Below, piece by piece: positions 17,792-26,144 of a stretch of DNA of 64,000 nucleotides (its first letter is position 1; each line of letters opens with the position of its first letter). The notes beneath the pieces are model-generated. The model had not been told where the DNA came from. It searched no databases and saw nothing but the letters and a program-made list of their open reading frames with translations. Source of the stretch: an uncultured Aquimarina sp. (GTDB taxonomy: Bacteria > Bacteroidota > Bacteroidia > Flavobacteriales > Flavobacteriaceae); the NCBI GenBank assembly GCA_947496355.1, contig CANMCO010000010.1, forward strand, positions 124,001-188,000, given 5' to 3'. The translations under genes and the position numbers were made by a program.

Positions 17792-18613
17792 ATGAAAGTT
17801 CACGAAACCGCCTTTGTAGTATCGACGTATAGATCCTACCATGAAGAAATCAGTAAGGATAACTATGCAAAATTGTGGAACAATAAAGATACAGATGCGT
17901 TAATTCCCTCTATTTTAGATACTATCTCTAGACATGAAGCCATTTTACATAGTATAAGAAATCGATTTTTCTACGAACGTATGGCTTCTTTTTTTAATAC
18001 CAATAACGGAGGCACATTAATAAATTTTGGATCGGGGTTTAGTATGTATCAATTCTCATTTAGTGATTCTGTTTCTACAATCGAGATTGATAAAAAAGAT
18101 ATTATAGATTATAAAAAAGAGAAAATTGACAATTGGACTAAAGAAGGAAAATTACCTTTTCGAGATGTTGAGTATGTAGCTATTGATTTTAATCAAAATA
18201 GCACAGATCAAATTATACAAATCATAAAACCATTAATCAAAAACGAACCTACATTTATTCTAATCGAAGGTGTATTCTTCTTTTTAGACCGATCAACCAC
18301 CAATAAATTATTTCAAATTTTTAAAGGATTACAAAATCCCGGAGATATTACGGGGAGTGTAACCTACTTGCCAGAAGTAGAAAACACAAAGGTATATCAT
18401 CGTTTACTACATTATTTTGACAGCAACAATGATACTAATGACTCTTTTTCACATCAAACCATACCTCATTCTTATTTTTCTTCAATAGATGGATATACAA
18501 TAAAGGAAAAAACAGATGAATTTGAGCTATCAAAAATTTATGCCCCAAATATTGAAATCTGTACCAAAAATGAAATTCTGAATGAGACCATGTATCTTTT
18601 AGAAAGAGTTTAA
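17792..18613 (+). CDS. Class I SAM-dependent methyltransferase (leucine carboxyl methyltransferase-like)
   Basis: The 273-residue protein fits the LCM/PPM1 type of methyltransferases: an N-terminal helical cap with RNRFFYERM, a glycine-rich SAM loop (LINFGSGFSMYQF), an acidic residue at the end of strand 2 (VSTIEIDKKDII) and FILIEGVFFFLD at strand 4. The substrate is unknown. The stop codon overlaps by 4 bp the end of the convergent small membrane gene. Confidence 0.8.
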   Translation: MKVHETAFVVSTYRSYHEEISKDNYAKLWNNKDTDALIPSILDTISRHEAILHSIRNRFFYERMASFFNTNNGGTLINFGSGFSMYQFSFSDSVSTIEIDKKDIIDYKKEKIDNWTKEGKLPFRDVEYVAIDFNQNSTDQIIQIIKPLIKNEPTFILIEGVFFFLDRSTTNKLFQIFKGLQNPGDITGSVTYLPEVENTKVYHRLLHYFDSNNDTNDSFSHQTIPHSYFSSIDGYTIKEKTDEFELSKIYAPNIEICTKNEILNETMYLLERV

Positions 18614-18828
18614 AATCCAACCATCAAGGCTCCGCAAATTCCTAACCCTACAACAAGATATATTCCGGCGAGAATAAAAAATACTTTACCTGCCTTTCGA
18701 TGTTGCGTCTTGAATAGGATTACTCCAATAAGAGCAAGGAATATTGGTGGTCCTAAAAGAATTAACAGAATTAAGTAAATTATTGCATCGTAATTTCCAC
18801 CTTCTAAAGAAATAGTGTTTAGTATCAT
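18610..18828 (-). CDS. Small two-helix membrane protein in the radical SAM/Lgt-like operon
   Basis: This 72-residue protein has two hydrophobic helices (about residues 16-41 and 48-71) joined by a short basic loop (KTQHRKAGK), suggesting a hairpin in the inner membrane with the loop in the cytoplasm. Its ATG overlaps the radical SAM stop codon (ATGA), so translation is coupled. I know of no named family. Its position suggests a partner or anchor for the upstream radical SAM enzyme, but that is inference. Confidence 0.75.
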   Translation of the reverse strand: MILNTISLEGGNYDAIIYLILLILLGPPIFLALIGVILFKTQHRKAGKVFFILAGIYLVVGLGICGALMVGF

Positions 18829-20219
18829 ATCACTTCGTTTCTTAGTTTTTCTAGATATTCTTGTTTATCATCTCTATAAAACAAATTCATAGTTTCAAAA
18901 GGAATAATCTTATAATCTTTATTTACAATATGCACACAAGATTTTTTTATCGCTCTAACATCAAAGTTATAGGCATCAATAAATTGCATAATAATAATCC
19001 TGAATAGATTATCATAACCCAAATCCGGAGCATCAATTTCTGGCAAACAGCACATAATGGATTTTAGATTTTCTGAAGCCGTTTCTACAGAATTCCCCGT
19101 ACTAAATAACTCCAAAACTTTACCATGAAGTTCCTGATCCTGCTCATAAACAATAGTGTTCTTACCACTATCTAATAAGTCTGCGGGATTAATATATCTC
19201 GTTAATGGCAAAATACCATCTTCATTTTTTAGTGCATACCCCATCACCAATGCATCTGGATTACAGGGTACAGGAATAAGATCATCAGATTCAAATATAG
19301 GAAACTGCTCTAATATCTTTCTTCTTACTTCGGTTAATGTTATTCTATTCGTTTGCGCATCAAAATCTTCTAATCGGCCTGCAATTTGTGTGGGTTGAAA
19401 TGTAACCCCTCTTACACTTTTTTGTTTAGTAGCAAACGAAATAATCTCTCCTACTTGATCATCATTCAATCCTTTTTCCAAGGTAACTACCAAAGTTGTA
19501 GATAAGTTAAACTGATTAAGATTATCTATAGCTTGTTTTCTTATATGTGTTAAATCCTCTCCTCTTAATTTTTTTAGAACTTCTTCTTGTAAAGAGTCAA
19601 ATTGCAGATAAATTTCAAAATCTGGCATATATGCGGCCAATCGCTCTGTGAATTTAACATCCTTAGCAATACGAACTCCGTTGGTATTTACCATAAGATG
19701 CCGAATAGGTAATTGTTTGGCGTAATCCAGAATTTCAAAAAACTGGGGGTGTATCGTTGGTTCCCCTCCACTAATTTGTACTACATCTGGTTCTTTTTCA
19801 TTTTCAACAATAGTATCAAGCATCTTTTTAATCTCATCTAATGAACGATGCCTTCCATAGTGAGGAGATGAAGAAGCATAGCATGTAGGGCAAGTTAAGT
19901 TACAGCGATCGGTTACTTCAATAATAGTCAAACAAGAATGTTGTTCATGATCTGGACACAGCCCACAATCATAAGGGCATCCATAATCTGTAGTCGTATT
20001 AAACTTATATGGAAATTCTGAAGGCTTATTATAATTTCTAATGCTTTTATAGTATTCTACATCATCAGCAATCAAAACTTTTGATCTACCATGCTCAGGA
20101 CAACGTTTTAACATAAACACCTTATCTTTTTCAAAAACAATTTTGGCATCTATTCTCTTAAGACAAGTAGGACATAAGCTTAAGGTATAATCATAATACG
20201 TGTAGTTTCTTGTTGGCAT
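18825..20219 (-). CDS. Radical SAM protein of the MJ0619 / tetraether lipid synthase (Tes) type
   Basis: This 464-residue protein has the radical SAM cluster motif CNLTCPTC (Cys106, Cys110, Cys113). Before it is a Cys-rich N-terminus: CPTC (16, 19) and CPEH (Cys40, His43), resembling a rubredoxin-like site, then CPYDCGLC (81, 85, 88) and Cys96 for an extra Fe-S cluster. QISGGEPTIHP is the SAM-binding GGE motif. Further conserved Cys occur near the C-terminus (IMCCLPE). The order of motifs matches archaeal Tes, which joins lipid tails carbon-to-carbon at unactivated positions. The substrate here is not known. The gene overlaps the upstream Lgt-like gene by 29 bp and the downstream membrane gene by 4 bp. 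Confidence 0.9.
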   Translation of the reverse strand: MPTRNYTYYDYTLSLCPTCLKRIDAKIVFEKDKVFMLKRCPEHGRSKVLIADDVEYYKSIRNYNKPSEFPYKFNTTTDYGCPYDCGLCPDHEQHSCLTIIEVTDRCNLTCPTCYASSSPHYGRHRSLDEIKKMLDTIVENEKEPDVVQISGGEPTIHPQFFEILDYAKQLPIRHLMVNTNGVRIAKDVKFTERLAAYMPDFEIYLQFDSLQEEVLKKLRGEDLTHIRKQAIDNLNQFNLSTTLVVTLEKGLNDDQVGEIISFATKQKSVRGVTFQPTQIAGRLEDFDAQTNRITLTEVRRKILEQFPIFESDDLIPVPCNPDALVMGYALKNEDGILPLTRYINPADLLDSGKNTIVYEQDQELHGKVLELFSTGNSVETASENLKSIMCCLPEIDAPDLGYDNLFRIIIMQFIDAYNFDVRAIKKSCVHIVNKDYKIIPFETMNLFYRDDKQEYLEKLRNEVI

Positions 20220-20949
20220 AAAATGTGTCTCGAATTGTTTTCCAATAATAAATCAAGCATAAGATACATAAATACTGAATACTACTTAACCCTAAGATCA
20301 AAAATATATTAGGTTTCAAGAATTCTAAAAAAAGCCTAAATACAAAGTATAGAATCATAAAATACTGAAAAAGTAACCCGCTTTTATATATAGACTTTTT
20401 CTGAAGGTGTTTTAAAAAAAACCATAAAGTGATTAAGAAAATAATTTCATAAAGTGCAATAGGATGCCTTGTTATGCCATCTCCCAAATCCATTCCAAGA
20501 AAAGAGTCAGTTTCTTTTCCGTAGGTAAATTCATTGATTCCTGATAAAAAGCAACCCAATCTACCTACTATAATCCCTAAAATTATCGGAAACGTAAACA
20601 AATCCCCTGAAGAATGTTTTTCCTTAATTATTTTTTTTGCCAGCTCTACTCCAAGTAAACCACCAAAAAGCCCACCCATAATAGTTTTAGCGTTAAGTAT
20701 AGAAAGAAGGTATTCTGGTCCGAATGAGAGTATAGGATTCTCAAAAAAACCAACAATTCGCGAACCAAAAAAGGCTCCGAAAACAGCACCTATAATAATT
20801 GATAATCTATTAGATGATGATATTACATCCTGTGCATTCTTCTTTAAGTAGATATAATACCGAAACCCTATAAAAAAGGCAGCATATTCTAAAACCAAAT
20901 GGATATTCACTTTAACACCAAAAACAATAGGCTCAAAAGGAATATCCAT
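20191..20949 (-). CDS. Prolipoprotein diacylglyceryl transferase-like (Lgt paralogue)
   Basis: The 252-residue protein has about seven membrane helices and an Lgt fold. GRLGCF (Arg130) aligns with the Lgt signature GRxGNF, RHPIALYE with HPxQLYE, and FRLFLEF (Arg205, Glu209) with the C-terminal R-x-x-x-E. It differs from true Lgt in two central places: the HGG motif is MGG (Met91) and the signature Asn is Cys133. A canonical Lgt is encoded at 58066-58995, so this copy is not needed for normal lipoproteins. It is the first gene of a three-gene overlapping operon with a Tes-type radical SAM enzyme. A lipid or headgroup transfer role is inferred. Confidence 0.85.
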   Translation of the reverse strand: MDIPFEPIVFGVKVNIHLVLEYAAFFIGFRYYIYLKKNAQDVISSSNRLSIIIGAVFGAFFGSRIVGFFENPILSFGPEYLLSILNAKTIMGGLFGGLLGVELAKKIIKEKHSSGDLFTFPIILGIIVGRLGCFLSGINEFTYGKETDSFLGMDLGDGITRHPIALYEIIFLITLWFFLKHLQKKSIYKSGLLFQYFMILYFVFRLFLEFLKPNIFLILGLSSIQYLCILCLIYYWKTIRDTFYANKKLHVL

Positions 20950-20990
20950 TTATAATTTAATTCAATTTACAATCGAAATATACGTTTTAT

Positions 20991-22589
20991 TTATTGCATT
21001 GCTTTTGCCATTACATGATATCTTGGATCATCCACATCATGCTCTATAACATTAGCCAATCTAGGAGAAGCTTTTATCATTAATGCCTGACATTCTTCAC
21101 TAAGATGCTTGATTCTAACTTTTTTACCAGCTTCTTCATACTTTCCAACCAGGGTAAAGATTGCTTCTAATGCAGAATGATCACTTACTCGAGACTCTAT
21201 AAAATCGATTTCTACATGCTCTGGATCATTAGCAACATCAAACTTGTTATTAAAAGCTTGTATACTCCCAAAGAACAATGGACCCCAGATTTCGTATACT
21301 TTGGTTCCATCTTCCTTTATATGTTTTCTTGCTCTAATTTTTTTAGCATTTTCCCAAGCAAACGCCAATGCAGACATAATCACCCCTGCAATTACCGCCA
21401 CCGCAAGATCAAAGAACACCGTTAATGAAGATACGGCTATTAACACAATAGCATCTGTAAGAGGTATTTTATTTAAGATTCTAAAACTTGACCAGGCAAA
21501 GGTTCCGATTACTACCATGAACATTACTCCAACTAAGGCCGCAATAGGAACTTGTTCAATTAGGCCGGATGCAAATAAGATAAATAACAGTAGTGTTACA
21601 GCGGCAACAATACCCGAAAGTCTTGTACGACCACCACCTTTTATATTTATTATAGATTGACCAATCATTGCACAACCACCCATTCCTCCAAAAAGACCGG
21701 TAACAATATTGGCTCCACCTTGTGCTAAACATTCTCTATTCGAGTTCCCTCGAGTTTCAGTAAGTTCATCAATCAGATTTAGTGTCATTAGTGATTCAAT
21801 TAAACCAATTGCAGCTAGAATCAAAGCATAAGGTCCAATAAACTTGAAAGTTTCCCAGTTCATAGGAACTTTATTAAATATATCAAACTGAAACTGAGGC
21901 AATCCTCCTTTAAGACCTTCTCCTCCTCCATCTTTAATAAAACTACCAACGGTTGCTACATCCAACTTACCCAAAATCACAATGGCCGAAACTACCGCAA
22001 TCCCAATTAATGCTTCGGGGAGTTTTGCAGTTGCCTTTAGTTTAGGTAATCCCCACATAATTGCCATTGTTAGCAAGACCAATCCAAGTGTTAGCCATAG
22101 CCCCATTCCTTGCATCCATACTTTTTCTCCGTTCACATATTCTTTAAACATTCCCAATTGAGATAGAAAAATAACAATCGCTAATCCATTTACGAATCCC
22201 ATCATCACTGGGTGCGGAATCAAACGAACAAACTTACCAAGTTTAAAAACACCTGCTAGCATTTGAATTACACCCATAAGAATAACCGTTGCAAATAGAT
22301 AATACAAGCCAAGTTCTTCTCCCGGAGCTCCCATTGCATTTCCTTCGGCCACCAAGCTTACCATTACCACTGCTAGTGCTCCTGTAGCACCAGAAATCAT
22401 CCCAGGACGCCCTCCAAAAACTGAAGTAATCAATCCAATCATAAATGCAGCGTATAGCCCTACCAAGGGATCAACACCCGCGACAAAGGCAAAAGCAACT
22501 GCTTCTGGCACCAAAGCCAGCGCTACCGTTAGCCCCGATAAAATATCATTTTTGGCGTTTGCCACTCTTTTTCTTACAAACTCAGTCAT
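20991..22589 (-). CDS. SulP family inorganic anion transporter with STAS domain
   Basis: The 532-residue protein has 11-14 predicted membrane helices with the SulP signature near the N-terminus (LSGLTVALALVPEAVAFAFV) and a C-terminal cytoplasmic STAS domain (about residues 410-532, including HVEIDFIESRVSDHSALEA). Members carry sulfate, bicarbonate or other anions; GGMGGCAMIGQSIINIK is typical of the sodium-bicarbonate/sulfate branch. The substrate is not determined. I start it at 22589, since a promoter -7 box lies between this ATG and an upstream in-frame start at 22640. Single-gene unit, 41 bp after the Lgt-like gene's ATG on the same strand. Confidence 0.92.
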   Translation of the reverse strand: MTEFVRKRVANAKNDILSGLTVALALVPEAVAFAFVAGVDPLVGLYAAFMIGLITSVFGGRPGMISGATGALAVVMVSLVAEGNAMGAPGEELGLYYLFATVILMGVIQMLAGVFKLGKFVRLIPHPVMMGFVNGLAIVIFLSQLGMFKEYVNGEKVWMQGMGLWLTLGLVLLTMAIMWGLPKLKATAKLPEALIGIAVVSAIVILGKLDVATVGSFIKDGGGEGLKGGLPQFQFDIFNKVPMNWETFKFIGPYALILAAIGLIESLMTLNLIDELTETRGNSNRECLAQGGANIVTGLFGGMGGCAMIGQSIINIKGGGRTRLSGIVAAVTLLLFILFASGLIEQVPIAALVGVMFMVVIGTFAWSSFRILNKIPLTDAIVLIAVSSLTVFFDLAVAVIAGVIMSALAFAWENAKKIRARKHIKEDGTKVYEIWGPLFFGSIQAFNNKFDVANDPEHVEIDFIESRVSDHSALEAIFTLVGKYEEAGKKVRIKHLSEECQALMIKASPRLANVIEHDVDDPRYHVMAKAMQ

Positions 22590-22610
22590 AGTCAATGGTA
22601 TTTGAGGCTG

Positions 22611-22640
22611 CAAAAATACGTTTATTTTATAGTAAGGCAA
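22611..22640 (-). promoter_or_regulatory. Promoter of the SulP transporter gene
   Basis: On the minus strand TTG (22638-22640), 19 bp, then TATTTTTG (22611-22618): a perfect fit to the Bacteroidota promoter pattern. The predicted start is near 22604, 15 nt before the ATG at 22589. Confidence 0.7.
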
Positions 22641-22739
22641 GTAAAATGAATATCTATCTAAATCAAGTCACAAACTAAAACGTTATAGAAGATCGATAAA
22701 TTCTAAAACTTAGTATATTTAAACCTTATTCGCACATGC

Positions 22740-24485
22740 ATGAAAAGAATTATATTCATTTTTAGCCTTCTAGCTGTTTTTTCTTGTACTACTACCGAAA
22801 AGAAAAACGCCAACAAAATAGATTTCACCACTACATTCGAAAAAAGTAAAGGAACAGAAACCCCAACTTATCCTGAAGTTATTACTTATTATAAAAACTT
22901 GGCAGAAACTTATCCTGAAATAAACATCAAAGAAATTGGAATGACCGATAGCGGAAATCCTTTACATATTGTAACACTTAATCCTGATGGGGAATTTGAT
23001 TTTGACAAAATCAGACAAAGCAAAAGAATTCTGCTTATCAATAATGGTATCCATCCAGGAGAAAGCGATGGTATTGATGCTACAATGTTGATGTTTAGAG
23101 ATCTTGTTCAGGATGAAATAAAAATGCCTAAAAATACGGTTCTTGTTGCTATTCCTGTATATAATATCGGAGGGGCTCTTAATAGAAATTCAGGCACCAG
23201 AACTAATCAAAATGGCCCAAAGGAATATGGTTTTAGAGGAAATTCACGCAATTATGATCTTAATAGAGATTTTATAAAGAATGACACCAAAAATGCCAAA
23301 GCTTTTTCCGAAGTATTTCATCTGGTGCAACCTGATGTTTTTATCGATAATCATGTAAGTAATGGTGCCGATTATCAATACACTTTGACACATTTATTTA
23401 CTCAACATAATAAACTGGGAGGGGATTTAGGCAATTATTTGCACAATGAAATGCATACGCAACTGGAAGCTTCACTGGTCTCAAAAAAATGGAATATCAC
23501 TCCTTATGTTAATGTTTGGGGAACAACACCTGATAAAGGCTGGGTACAATTTATGGATTCGCCGAGATATTCAACAGGTTATACTACCCTTTGGAATACA
23601 CTGGGAATGATGGTCGAAACTCACATGTTAAAACCTTATCAAAATAGAGTTGTAGGCACCTACGAACTAATGAAATCTATGATTGAAATCACTGAAAAAG
23701 ATGGAGAGAAAATAAAATTGCTTCGTAAAAAAGCCTTTTCTGATTTCCTAAAAAAAGAAACCTATACTGTGAATTGGAAAGTAGACACTTCACAAGTCAC
23801 CAAATTTAATTTTAAAGGATATGAAGGAACCTTTATCGATAGTGAAATTACAGGAGTAAAACGACTAAAATATGATAGGGACAAACCATATTCTAAAGAG
23901 GTTAAATATCAAAATTATTTCACTTCAACTACAGATATCACTATTCCTAAAGCTTATATCATTCCGCAAGGGTGGTGGAATGTGATTGAGTTATTAAAAT
24001 TGAATCAAATTGAATTTAATACTTTAGAAAAAGATTCAACTATAACGGTAGAAATATACCACATAAATGATTATAAAAGCCGAAAATCGCCTTACGAGGG
24101 ACATTACTTGCATTACGAAACCTCTGTAAAGAAAAGTAGAGATCAAATCACATTCAAAAAAGGAGACATTATTATACCTACTAATCAAAAAGGGTTTAGA
24201 TATCTTATGGAAACTTTAGAGCCAGAAGCACCAGATTCGTTTTTCAACTGGAACTTTTTTGATACTATTTTACAGCAAAAAGAAGGGTTTTCGCCATATG
24301 TATGGGAAGATAAAGCCCTAGAGTTATTAACTCAAAATAATGAATTAAGAATCAAATTCGAAGAAAAGAAAATAGATACTGCTTTTGCCAACAATTGGTA
24401 TGCACAATTAGATTGGATTCACAAAGAATCAGATAATTACGAAAAAGCGCATATGAGGTATCCGCTGTATCGTATATTAAGATAA
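22740..24485 (+). CDS. M14 family zinc carboxypeptidase-like lipoprotein
   Basis: The 581-residue protein has a lipoprotein signal (LLAVFSCTTTE, Cys at 16) and an N-terminal M14 peptidase domain (about 40-330). Zinc ligands can be seen in NNGIHPGESDG (HxxE) and in the later His of VFIDNHVSNGAD; LNRNSGTRTNQ and NYDLNRDFI fit the substrate-binding arginine region. The second half (about 340-581) has no recognised motif. It is predicted to sit in the envelope and trim peptides or glycopeptides. The C-terminus overlaps the convergent NUDIX gene by 9 bp. Confidence 0.9.
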   Translation: MKRIIFIFSLLAVFSCTTTEKKNANKIDFTTTFEKSKGTETPTYPEVITYYKNLAETYPEINIKEIGMTDSGNPLHIVTLNPDGEFDFDKIRQSKRILLINNGIHPGESDGIDATMLMFRDLVQDEIKMPKNTVLVAIPVYNIGGALNRNSGTRTNQNGPKEYGFRGNSRNYDLNRDFIKNDTKNAKAFSEVFHLVQPDVFIDNHVSNGADYQYTLTHLFTQHNKLGGDLGNYLHNEMHTQLEASLVSKKWNITPYVNVWGTTPDKGWVQFMDSPRYSTGYTTLWNTLGMMVETHMLKPYQNRVVGTYELMKSMIEITEKDGEKIKLLRKKAFSDFLKKETYTVNWKVDTSQVTKFNFKGYEGTFIDSEITGVKRLKYDRDKPYSKEVKYQNYFTSTTDITIPKAYIIPQGWWNVIELLKLNQIEFNTLEKDSTITVEIYHINDYKSRKSPYEGHYLHYETSVKKSRDQITFKKGDIIIPTNQKGFRYLMETLEPEAPDSFFNWNFFDTILQQKEGFSPYVWEDKALELLTQNNELRIKFEEKKIDTAFANNWYAQLDWIHKESDNYEKAHMRYPLYRILR

Positions 24486-25085
24486 GTAATCGTGTGAAAA
24501 AAGCTTTTTGATATTTGCATAAGAGTTAACCAAAGCCTTTTTGGATTTTTTCTTATTCTTCCATTTCACCTTGGTAATTCCTTCATCTTTTTGAGGCACT
24601 AACTCACCTTCAAACTCTGTTTTCATTTCGAACCAATACGTAACTTTCAATCGAAACTCTCCGTTACGCTTAAACACATGAAAGGTTTTATATAAAAACT
24701 TAGTAATTTCAAGCCCTGTAACACCAGTTTCTTCTTCCACTTCTCTAATCGCAGCGGTTTCTATATGCTCATTCTTTTCTATCTTTCCTTTAGGCAAATC
24801 CCATTTTCCATTACGCTTAATAAAAAGAATCTCTTTTTCTGCATTATAAGCCTTCCCCCCACCGGCAACTACAACTGGTAATTTTCTGTACAAGTGATCA
24901 ATTAGTTTATCTTCTTTTTTGTGATACAGATGATATTTTGCTTCCTCGTAATTTGATTCTTTGCTAAGAATATCTCTAATAATTGTTGGAAAGTCAGCCT
25001 CTTTGATATGAATTGTTTCATACCCATCAATAGCCTTTTTTGTAGACAGAATAATAGGCGTATTATTCACAAAAACTTTATACAT
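24477..25085 (-). CDS. NUDIX hydrolase
   Basis: The 202-residue protein has a complete Nudix box: Gly100, Glu106, Arg114-Glu115, Glu118-Glu119 and Gly121, matching GX5EX7REUXEEXGU. It hydrolyses a nucleoside diphosphate linked to another group, using Mg2+; the substrate cannot be read from sequence. The first about 70 residues form an extra N-terminal region common to flavobacterial members. I use the ATG at 25083-25085; a TTG two codons upstream is less likely. Its start codon is only 8 bp from that of the divergent pyrE gene. Confidence 0.92.
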   Translation of the reverse strand: MYKVFVNNTPIILSTKKAIDGYETIHIKEADFPTIIRDILSKESNYEEAKYHLYHKKEDKLIDHLYRKLPVVVAGGGKAYNAEKEILFIKRNGKWDLPKGKIEKNEHIETAAIREVEEETGVTGLEITKFLYKTFHVFKRNGEFRLKVTYWFEMKTEFEGELVPQKDEGITKVKWKNKKKSKKALVNSYANIKKLFSHDYLS

Positions 25086-25088
25086 TTG
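25081..25088 (+). promoter_or_regulatory. -7 box (TACATTTG) of pyrE, overlapping the NUDIX start
   Basis: A perfect TAnnTTTG lies only 5 bp before the pyrE ATG and includes the NUDIX start codon on the other strand. With the usual 5-7 bp spacing the pyrE transcript would be leaderless or nearly so. No clear -33 element is seen. Confidence 0.45.
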
Positions 25089-25093
25089 CAACT

Positions 25094-25735
25094 ATGATTT
25101 TTGATAAAGATACAGCAAAAAAAACTGCTGAACTACTACTGCAAATTAATGCAATTAAATTACAACCGCAAGAACCGTTTACCTGGGCATCAGGATGGAA
25201 ATCTCCTATCTATTGTGATAATCGTATTACGCTGTCATATCCAGAGACAAGAAAGTACCTAAAAGAAAATCTTGCAAAATTTATCGTAGCTGAATACGGC
25301 AAACCCGATGTAATTGCTGGTGTAGCCACTGGAGCAATTGGTATTGGTATGTTGGTTGCAGAAGCGCTTGATCTTCCATTCATCTACGTTCGACCAGAAG
25401 CAAAAAAGCATGGTAGACAAAATCAAATTGAAGGTATCGTGCCCACTAATAAAAATGTAGTAGTCGTAGAAGATCTAATTAGCACAGGAAAAAGCAGCCT
25501 TAATGCTGTCAAAGCCTTAAAAGAAGCTAATGCCAATGTAAAAGGTATGGTAGCCATCTTTAATTACGGGTTTGATATTGCTGATCAAAACTTTAAAGAT
25601 GCGGCATTATCTTTGCATACTCTAAGCAATTATGAAAACCTTTTAGAACAAGCCATGGATACTGGTTATATCACAAAGGAACAACAAGAAACATTACAAA
25701 GTTGGAGGACAAATCCAGCAGAATGGAATATATAA
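25094..25735 (+). CDS. pyrE: Orotate phosphoribosyltransferase
   Basis: The 213-residue enzyme converts orotate and PRPP to OMP in pyrimidine synthesis. It shows the type I phosphoribosyltransferase loop VVVVEDLISTGKSS and the orotate-specific FTWASGWKSPIYCDNR near the N-terminus, plus ATGAIGIGMLVAEAL. Length is normal. It is divergent from a NUDIX gene with only 8 bp between start codons and is followed 15 bp later by an SRPBCC gene, likely co-transcribed. Confidence 0.97.
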   Translation: MIFDKDTAKKTAELLLQINAIKLQPQEPFTWASGWKSPIYCDNRITLSYPETRKYLKENLAKFIVAEYGKPDVIAGVATGAIGIGMLVAEALDLPFIYVRPEAKKHGRQNQIEGIVPTNKNVVVVEDLISTGKSSLNAVKALKEANANVKGMVAIFNYGFDIADQNFKDAALSLHTLSNYENLLEQAMDTGYITKEQQETLQSWRTNPAEWNI

Positions 25736-25750
25736 CAATTAAATAACATT

Positions 25751-26143
25751 ATGAATCTAGAAAGCCCTACTGTAAGTGTAAATAAAACTGCAGAAGAAGT
25801 GTTTGAATTTTTAACAAAAGTTGAAAATTTTGAGCAACTTATGCCAGAGAGCAAGCAAAAATTTGAAAAAATAAATGACTCAAGATTTCTTTTTCAATTA
25901 AAGGGAATGCCAGAACTAGTACTTGATCAAAAAGAAAACACACCTTCTAGTCAAGTAGTATTGGGAGCTGCAAGCGACAAACTTCCTTTCACACTAAAAG
26001 CCGACATTACAAGTACCGAAGATGGAAAAAGCACTGCAAAACTTACTTTTGATGGTGAATTTAATGCAATGATGGCAATGATGATCAAAAATCCAATTCA
26101 AAATTTTATAAACACACTTAGCGACAATATAGGGAAGCTATAA
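25751..26143 (+). CDS. SRPBCC (START-like) domain protein
   Basis: The 130-residue protein fits the SRPBCC helix-grip fold: an initial strand (SPTVSVNKTAEEVFEFL), a helix containing NFEQLMPE, beta strands, and a long C-terminal helix (MAMMIKNPIQNFINTLSDNIGKL region). Such proteins enclose a hydrophobic ligand pocket. Its conserved place next to pyrE in flavobacteria is noted, but no metabolic link is known to me. It ends 1 bp before the convergent birA stop. Confidence 0.8.
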   Translation: MNLESPTVSVNKTAEEVFEFLTKVENFEQLMPESKQKFEKINDSRFLFQLKGMPELVLDQKENTPSSQVVLGAASDKLPFTLKADITSTEDGKSTAKLTFDGEFNAMMAMMIKNPIQNFINTLSDNIGKL

Positions 26144-26144
26144 T

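Noticed and set aside
22590..22640. Upstream start extension of the SulP gene
   Set aside because: A TTG-N19-TATTTTTG promoter lies in this stretch and the extra residues are not conserved-looking.
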